A DNA stretch of 64,000 nucleotides from CAZXEU01 sp965207385 (GTDB lineage Bacteria > Bacteroidota > Rhodothermia > Rhodothermales > Bin80). Position numbers and translations under genes: made by a program. The DNA is taken from NCBI GenBank assembly GCA_965207385.1, contig CBDBLZ010000019.1:72278-136277 (forward strand), read 5' to 3'. Positions 60,531 to 64,000 of this stretch are shown here, in pieces. The first letter of the stretch is position 1. Every line of letters starts with the position of its first letter. Under the pieces are notes generated by a model, which was not told the DNA's origin, ran no database searches, and saw nothing but the letters and a program-made list of their open reading frames with translations.

Positions 60531-60832
60531 GGCCGACGAGACCGACGGCGTTCGAGCCGCGGAGAATGGTAGCCTCGCGATTTGCCGAGTGGGGTACGTT
60601 AGTCGTTGACGCGATTGCGTCGGCGGAGCTATTGAGCCCTAAAGGCGGGCCGAGACTTGCCAGTACGCGTAGAATACCCGGCAGAGCGCCCCCGCGTGAG
60701 AGGGTTGTTAACCGGGAACATCGGTGCCCAAAGCCTCGCCTCCGTTGGGGAGCCCAGGATGGGGCTCTACCCTTCTACCAACTCGGACCACGACAGATGT
60801 GAGTCCAAACACAGTTGAAGGAGTTCAGTATC
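60531..60832. other. Non-coding stretch between two small ORFs
   Basis: About 300 bases in which only the low-complexity 158-codon frame noted above is open; I see no recognisable gene or RNA. Confidence 0.3.
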
Positions 60833-60976
60833 ATGGTCAGAAGTCGTCGCCGCAAACTAAGGAGACTCGTCGCTGGCCAATTGCCGACAGGTGGGATTCT
60901 CAGGGCCTTGTGTCTCGGACCGGTCTTGCCATATCTCCCTTCCTTCAAAGTCAATTTCATTCCTGATTTACACTGA
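60833..60976 (+). CDS. Possible 47-residue small protein
   Basis: The ATG at 60833 has AAGGAG at 60817-60822 upstream and opens a 47-codon frame: a very basic start (MVRSRRRKLRRLVAG), then a moderately hydrophobic stretch (GGILRALCLGPVLPYLPSF), ending with TGA at 60974. This may be a short basic membrane-interacting peptide or a chance frame. It lies 59 bases before the orphan secreted protein gene in the same direction. No family is recognised. Confidence 0.3.
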   Translation: MVRSRRRKLRRLVAGQLPTGGILRALCLGPVLPYLPSFKVNFIPDLH

Positions 60977-61035
60977 TCTATTCCACGTCAGTCAAACTCG
61001 ACCGACCTGCACCCACGTCATTCCGAGAATCGCTA

Positions 61036-62487
61036 GTGACTGTATCAGCTCGTTTACTCGCCCGGATCCTTTTCGTGTGCCTACACACGGCACTCTTTTC
61101 CTCAATTCCTAATTACAATACGCTCAGCGCACAAGAATACCTCGGGCTTCGTCAGGACGCAACGGGGAGTTCGTTTACATACGATGAGCACTCTCAATAC
61201 GTTCGCATTAGCCTAAAAGACCTCTCGCTCCCGAGGAGTACTGGCGATGACAATGACATTGCACGATTCTTTAAAGAAATGCTGCGAGGACGCGATTCAG
61301 AATTCGCTCTTGCAACTCTCGAAGTAGCACTACCTAATCGCCCTATTCAGAAGCATGTGCTTTACTCGCTCGAGAAGGACAATAGGAACTACAACGTTAC
61401 CGCGCTCGCAGCTGGGACGGCAGCGAGAAACCGTTTAACGGACGGATTTGTGTTCGATGAGTCATTGCCTATTGGTATAACAATAAGGCGTACAGAGTGG
61501 GAGGAACGGCAAGACGTTTTTGGTGCCTTGATTTCGAATGCAGAGGGGTTGTTTGGGTCTGGACCGGCAACTATTGCATCAACGGTGTCTGGTTTACTGA
61601 ATACAATGTCCGAGTTGTTTCCGCCAGACGACTTTAGGACAGGTATGAGTGCAACGGTCACGCCGCACGACCTGATTAGCCCCGATCTGATCGTTACGAG
61701 TGAACTTCAGTCACATAACGTTGACCTCTTTACTTTGGAGTTTGAAATCATGGAAGGATATTTTCGTGACTATTCGTTAGCAGACGGCTTGTTGCGAGCT
61801 GGCCTTAGAGACGATGTGGCTTCTTGGGCGGATATGGTTCGCGATGCAGACAGGCAGATCGAAGTACACGGATTGGGGCCCTTAGATGCCGCCTTGCTGG
61901 CCTTTTCTGATTATGTCGTTGGGCTTCCCCTCACGCGACAAGACCGTGCGATACTGACGGCTTGTGCAATCAAAGACTGGGCACCAAACGCCTACGGGGG
62001 TACTCGACATGAAGGCCAGAATGTTCAGTACACCGCGAGTCGGTATCTGAGACTTGCCACCGGAAGCCTTGAATCGATTCGAGGCTCGCTTTGTGACATG
62101 CCGAATCAAGTGGATTGCAATACTGGCGAGTGCCGCAGCATGGCTGACTTTCTCAATAAGTCGGCACGACGAAACGGGCGACGCGCCGCAGCGGAATTGT
62201 ATATCGACGAATCATTGAGCCTCCTGTTGAATGGGGATGAAATCGAGGCGACAGTGGAAGATTACGTCGAGAAGTTCCGGATCCGGAGGCCAGCGTTTTT
62301 CGAAAAAACGAATGTAGTGGACAATCAATGGAGTTTTATCTTCAAACCTGGCGCTCTGACCATGTCATATGATGGCAATAATTATCAAGACTCACGGATT
62401 ACCATCGATGTTAGTCGCGTAGAGATGAACGGGGAGCTGCGCTATATTATCACAGGGGTTGAGGCGCCATCGGCCACAGCGAGCTAG
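61036..62487 (+). CDS. Orphan secreted protein of unknown function
   Basis: 483 residues from a GTG at 61036. A signal peptide (LLARILFVCLHTALFSSIPNYN, cleavage near LSAQ) is followed by a soluble domain with no membrane segment. Visible features are mixed alpha/beta sequence, a glycine/serine-rich turn region (SNAEGLFGSGPATIASTVSGLL), and a cysteine trio (SLCDMPNQVDCNTGECRSMADF) that could form a disulfide loop. The C-terminus is beta-rich (WSFIFKPGALTMSYDGNNY). By eye its G+C is close to half, well below most genes in the window, which suggests transfer or relaxed selection. I recognise no family. Confidence 0.7.
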   Translation: MTVSARLLARILFVCLHTALFSSIPNYNTLSAQEYLGLRQDATGSSFTYDEHSQYVRISLKDLSLPRSTGDDNDIARFFKEMLRGRDSEFALATLEVALPNRPIQKHVLYSLEKDNRNYNVTALAAGTAARNRLTDGFVFDESLPIGITIRRTEWEERQDVFGALISNAEGLFGSGPATIASTVSGLLNTMSELFPPDDFRTGMSATVTPHDLISPDLIVTSELQSHNVDLFTLEFEIMEGYFRDYSLADGLLRAGLRDDVASWADMVRDADRQIEVHGLGPLDAALLAFSDYVVGLPLTRQDRAILTACAIKDWAPNAYGGTRHEGQNVQYTASRYLRLATGSLESIRGSLCDMPNQVDCNTGECRSMADFLNKSARRNGRRAAAELYIDESLSLLLNGDEIEATVEDYVEKFRIRRPAFFEKTNVVDNQWSFIFKPGALTMSYDGNNYQDSRITIDVSRVEMNGELRYIITGVEAPSATAS

Positions 62488-62853
62488 GGCGCTGGTGGTG
62501 GTGATCTTATCCAAGTTTGTGGGCTTTAGCATCGGCCTTGCTCTGGACGTCACGCAGTGCCGTCAAGTCGCCCACCCACTCATTCGTTCTCTCGACTGGG
62601 TTGCCGGGCCGCTCCTTCGAGCCGATCGCTTTCGAGCGGGACGCTGGTCTATTCGGCGACTCCCAGAAGCCTCCTAGTGCAATGATTGAATGAGACACTG
62701 TTCCGTCAGAGATTGTGAATCGACGTGGCCCGTGTCGAGGAGGAAGATAGCCTTGTCCGGCTGTCTATTGTCGCTCTCAAGCGACGACTCTATGTCATTG
62801 AAGACGATCTCACATCGTTAACCGACGGGGCCATTGAGACACAGCCTACGGAA
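62488..62853. other. Stretch before the transposase remnant
   Basis: About 365 bases downstream of the orphan secreted protein gene. No intact gene is recognised. The end of it may belong to the decayed insertion sequence that follows (frame with DSLVRLSIVALKRRLY). Confidence 0.3.
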
Positions 62854-62940
62854 GTAATTCCGCGGACCTGCCAGCGTCGATTCTCGGCAGCATTCAAGCT
62901 CCGGATGCTGCTGGAAGCCGATAGATGCAAGTACAGCATC
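62854..62940 (+). pseudogene. Remnant of an IS3-type transposase N-terminus
   Basis: The translated stretch CQRRFSAAFKLRMLLEADRC resembles the helix-turn-helix start of IS3-family transposases (a QRRFS-x-x-x-KLR-x-L-x-EAD-x-C pattern). The similarity fades immediately afterwards and no catalytic DDE region follows, so this is a fragment. Inverted repeats of the element are not visible. Confidence 0.5.
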
Positions 62941-63110
62941 TTGCATCCGGTGCATGCCAAAAGAAGGCTTATGGAGGACGCCTGCAATGATCAACACGGG
63001 ATTGCGCAATGCGCAATCTTGATTCCTGGTTGCCTGTCCCGGCCGAACAATCTATCTTCTTCATGCGGCTATACCCGCATTTCCATATTGGGCAGGAGAC
63101 AGCCTTCAAC

Positions 63111-63536
63111 ATGATTGCACAGCGCATATTTCTTGGAGTGTTCGGGGGGATCTTTCTCGCGGCCGGCATCTTCACTTTTTTTGATCCACGCGCTATGGGC
63201 GAGGCGCTCGGGATCGCGCCGGTTGACTACTCGGGCGAAACGGAGATCCGTGCTACATATGGTGGTCTTGTGGTTGGCACCGGATTGTTGCTGATCGGCG
63301 GGCTGTTCTCAAGAGAGTTGGCAATAGCGGCGCTGGCAAGTACCGTGTTCGGCGGCGGCGGCTTGGTGTTGACACGGATGATCATCGAAATATTCTCCGG
63401 AGAGCCGGGTTTTGCCGTCAATCAAGGAATCATCATAGTATTCGAACTTGCAATGATCTCTTTCGCATACGTACTCCTGCGGCGGGCGATTCATTTCTAC
63501 CGGCGGCCCACCCATGCCCCTCCTGCTGCTCCGTAG
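63111..63536 (+). CDS. DUF4345 integral membrane protein
   Basis: 141 residues from the ATG at 63111. Four hydrophobic helices are evident (IFLGVFGGIFLAAGIFTFF, GGLVVGTGLLLIGGLFS, LAIAALASTVFGGGGLVLTRMI, GIIIVFELAMISFAYVLL), with DPRAMGEALGI after helix 1 and TEIRATYGGLVVG before helix 2, both typical of DUF4345. The frame is open 34 codons further upstream, but that part is not family-like. Function unknown; probable inner-membrane protein. Confidence 0.8.
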   Translation: MIAQRIFLGVFGGIFLAAGIFTFFDPRAMGEALGIAPVDYSGETEIRATYGGLVVGTGLLLIGGLFSRELAIAALASTVFGGGGLVLTRMIIEIFSGEPGFAVNQGIIIVFELAMISFAYVLLRRAIHFYRRPTHAPPAAP

Positions 63537-64000
63537 TTCCGGGGGAAGCTAACCCTCAGGGTCAGTCGCAGCTCCTCGGAGCTTGCCAGACTACCCAAAC
63601 TCTCCAGAGTCGGTTTACTCAAGCTGCATCGGCAGCAATTGAGCGTCTCGAGATTGGATAGCAGATGCGGTCCCCAACAGGAAGGCGACCCGTTTCTTGA
63701 TTCCCGCAGGTTACAGCACCTGAAAGGCCGAAGGGTCGACCAGCAAGGCTCTTTATTCCGCGTGCGGCTATCCTCCGCAAATACAGAATATGGCTTGTAG
63801 CGTCAGAGGCCCATGCGCCGATACGGCGTGCTGAATTCAGGTGGCGTCTCGTAGCATCCGCCTGTCTGCGATAAGTCAGCGGGATTCACCTCTGACCGAC
63901 GAGATCCTGTTCGGACGGCTGTGGCATAGCACCGATCCAAACCTGATTCAATTGTAATGATGACGCCCCCATAAGCACGCTGGACATCAAGGGGTAAGCC
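63537..64000. other. Right end of the window, no gene seen
   Basis: 464 bases without a recognised coding sequence, RNA or repeat. Open frames are short and overlap; a gene beginning beyond the window cannot be excluded. Confidence 0.4.

Noticed and set aside
60326..60802. 158-codon frame coupled by a GTGA overlap to the 14-residue ORF
   Set aside because: Composition is low-complexity and arginine/proline-rich with no domain, and it overlaps the more protein-like cysteine cluster in another frame.
1..64000. CRISPR arrays or large direct-repeat arrays
   Set aside because: No regularly spaced repeats of 23-40 bases were seen; the repeats present are protein-coding (calcium loops of the FG-GAP gene, glucan enzyme motifs).

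Overview
The window looks like a chromosome segment from a high-G+C member of the Rhodothermales / Rhodothermota branch next to Bacteroidota. The grounds are a TonB-dependent receptor with a carboxypeptidase-like N-terminal domain, TonB energy transducers, a DUF5916 outer-membrane protein, a glycoside hydrolase with a C-terminal type IX secretion (T9SS) sorting tail, 'choice-of-anchor B' and FG-GAP surface proteins, a B12-dependent ribonucleotide reductase, and Bacteroidota-style promoters (TTG, about 18-19 bases, TAnnTTTG). The taxonomic assignment is an inference.

Layout. 0-7 kb: mostly minus-strand housekeeping and envelope genes (two TonB paralogs, nnr, an Ig-like lipoprotein, an unknown exported protein, moaB, yidD). 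7-13 kb: hisI, a TPM lipoprotein, an SGNH hydrolase and a secreted spondin-GH5 protein. 13-19 kb: a flavin disulfide reductase, DUF5916, the CCA-adding enzyme and a small hypothetical. 19-26 kb: nrdJ and a TonB-dependent receptor. 26-34 kb: a minus-strand cluster of four exported repeat/propeller proteins, including tandem choice-of-anchor B paralogs. 34-42 kb: a glycogen/alpha-glucan locus (glgE-mak-glgB overlapping, glgX divergent), completed by malQ at 50 kb. treS, glgA, glgC and glgP are not in the window. 42-45 kb: a two-gene cytochrome c unit. 45-49.7 kb: a tightly packed ebo-type cluster (small protein, eboB, eboE, eboC, eboF) with no eboD. 51-53 kb: a GNAT acetyltransferase and a YaaW-like protein.

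From about 52.7 kb the character changes. There is a frameshifted 6-bladed propeller lipoprotein, an amber-interrupted small gene next to a PIN toxin and a small partner gene, a PH-domain pair, an SDR gene, msrB, tRNA-Leu, and then gene-poor sequence. That last part holds a strong-looking promoter driving a small stop-riddled ORF, an orphan secreted protein of visibly lower G+C, an IS3 transposase remnant and a DUF4345 membrane protein. It reads as an accessory, decaying region.

How the genes work together. GlgE, Mak, GlgB, GlgX and MalQ together can build, branch, debranch and rearrange alpha-glucan from maltose-1-phosphate. The ebo genes are predicted to make or traffic an unknown isoprenoid-linked metabolite to the periplasm. 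The TonB proteins could energise receptors such as the one at 23-25.5 kb. The CCA-adding enzyme matures tRNAs such as the tRNA-Leu here, which lacks an encoded CCA. The most unusual items are the eboD-less ebo cluster, the cytochrome c-barrel fusion, the spondin-GH5 protein, the haem-less cytochrome-like propeller, and the stop-interrupted small genes of the right-hand region.
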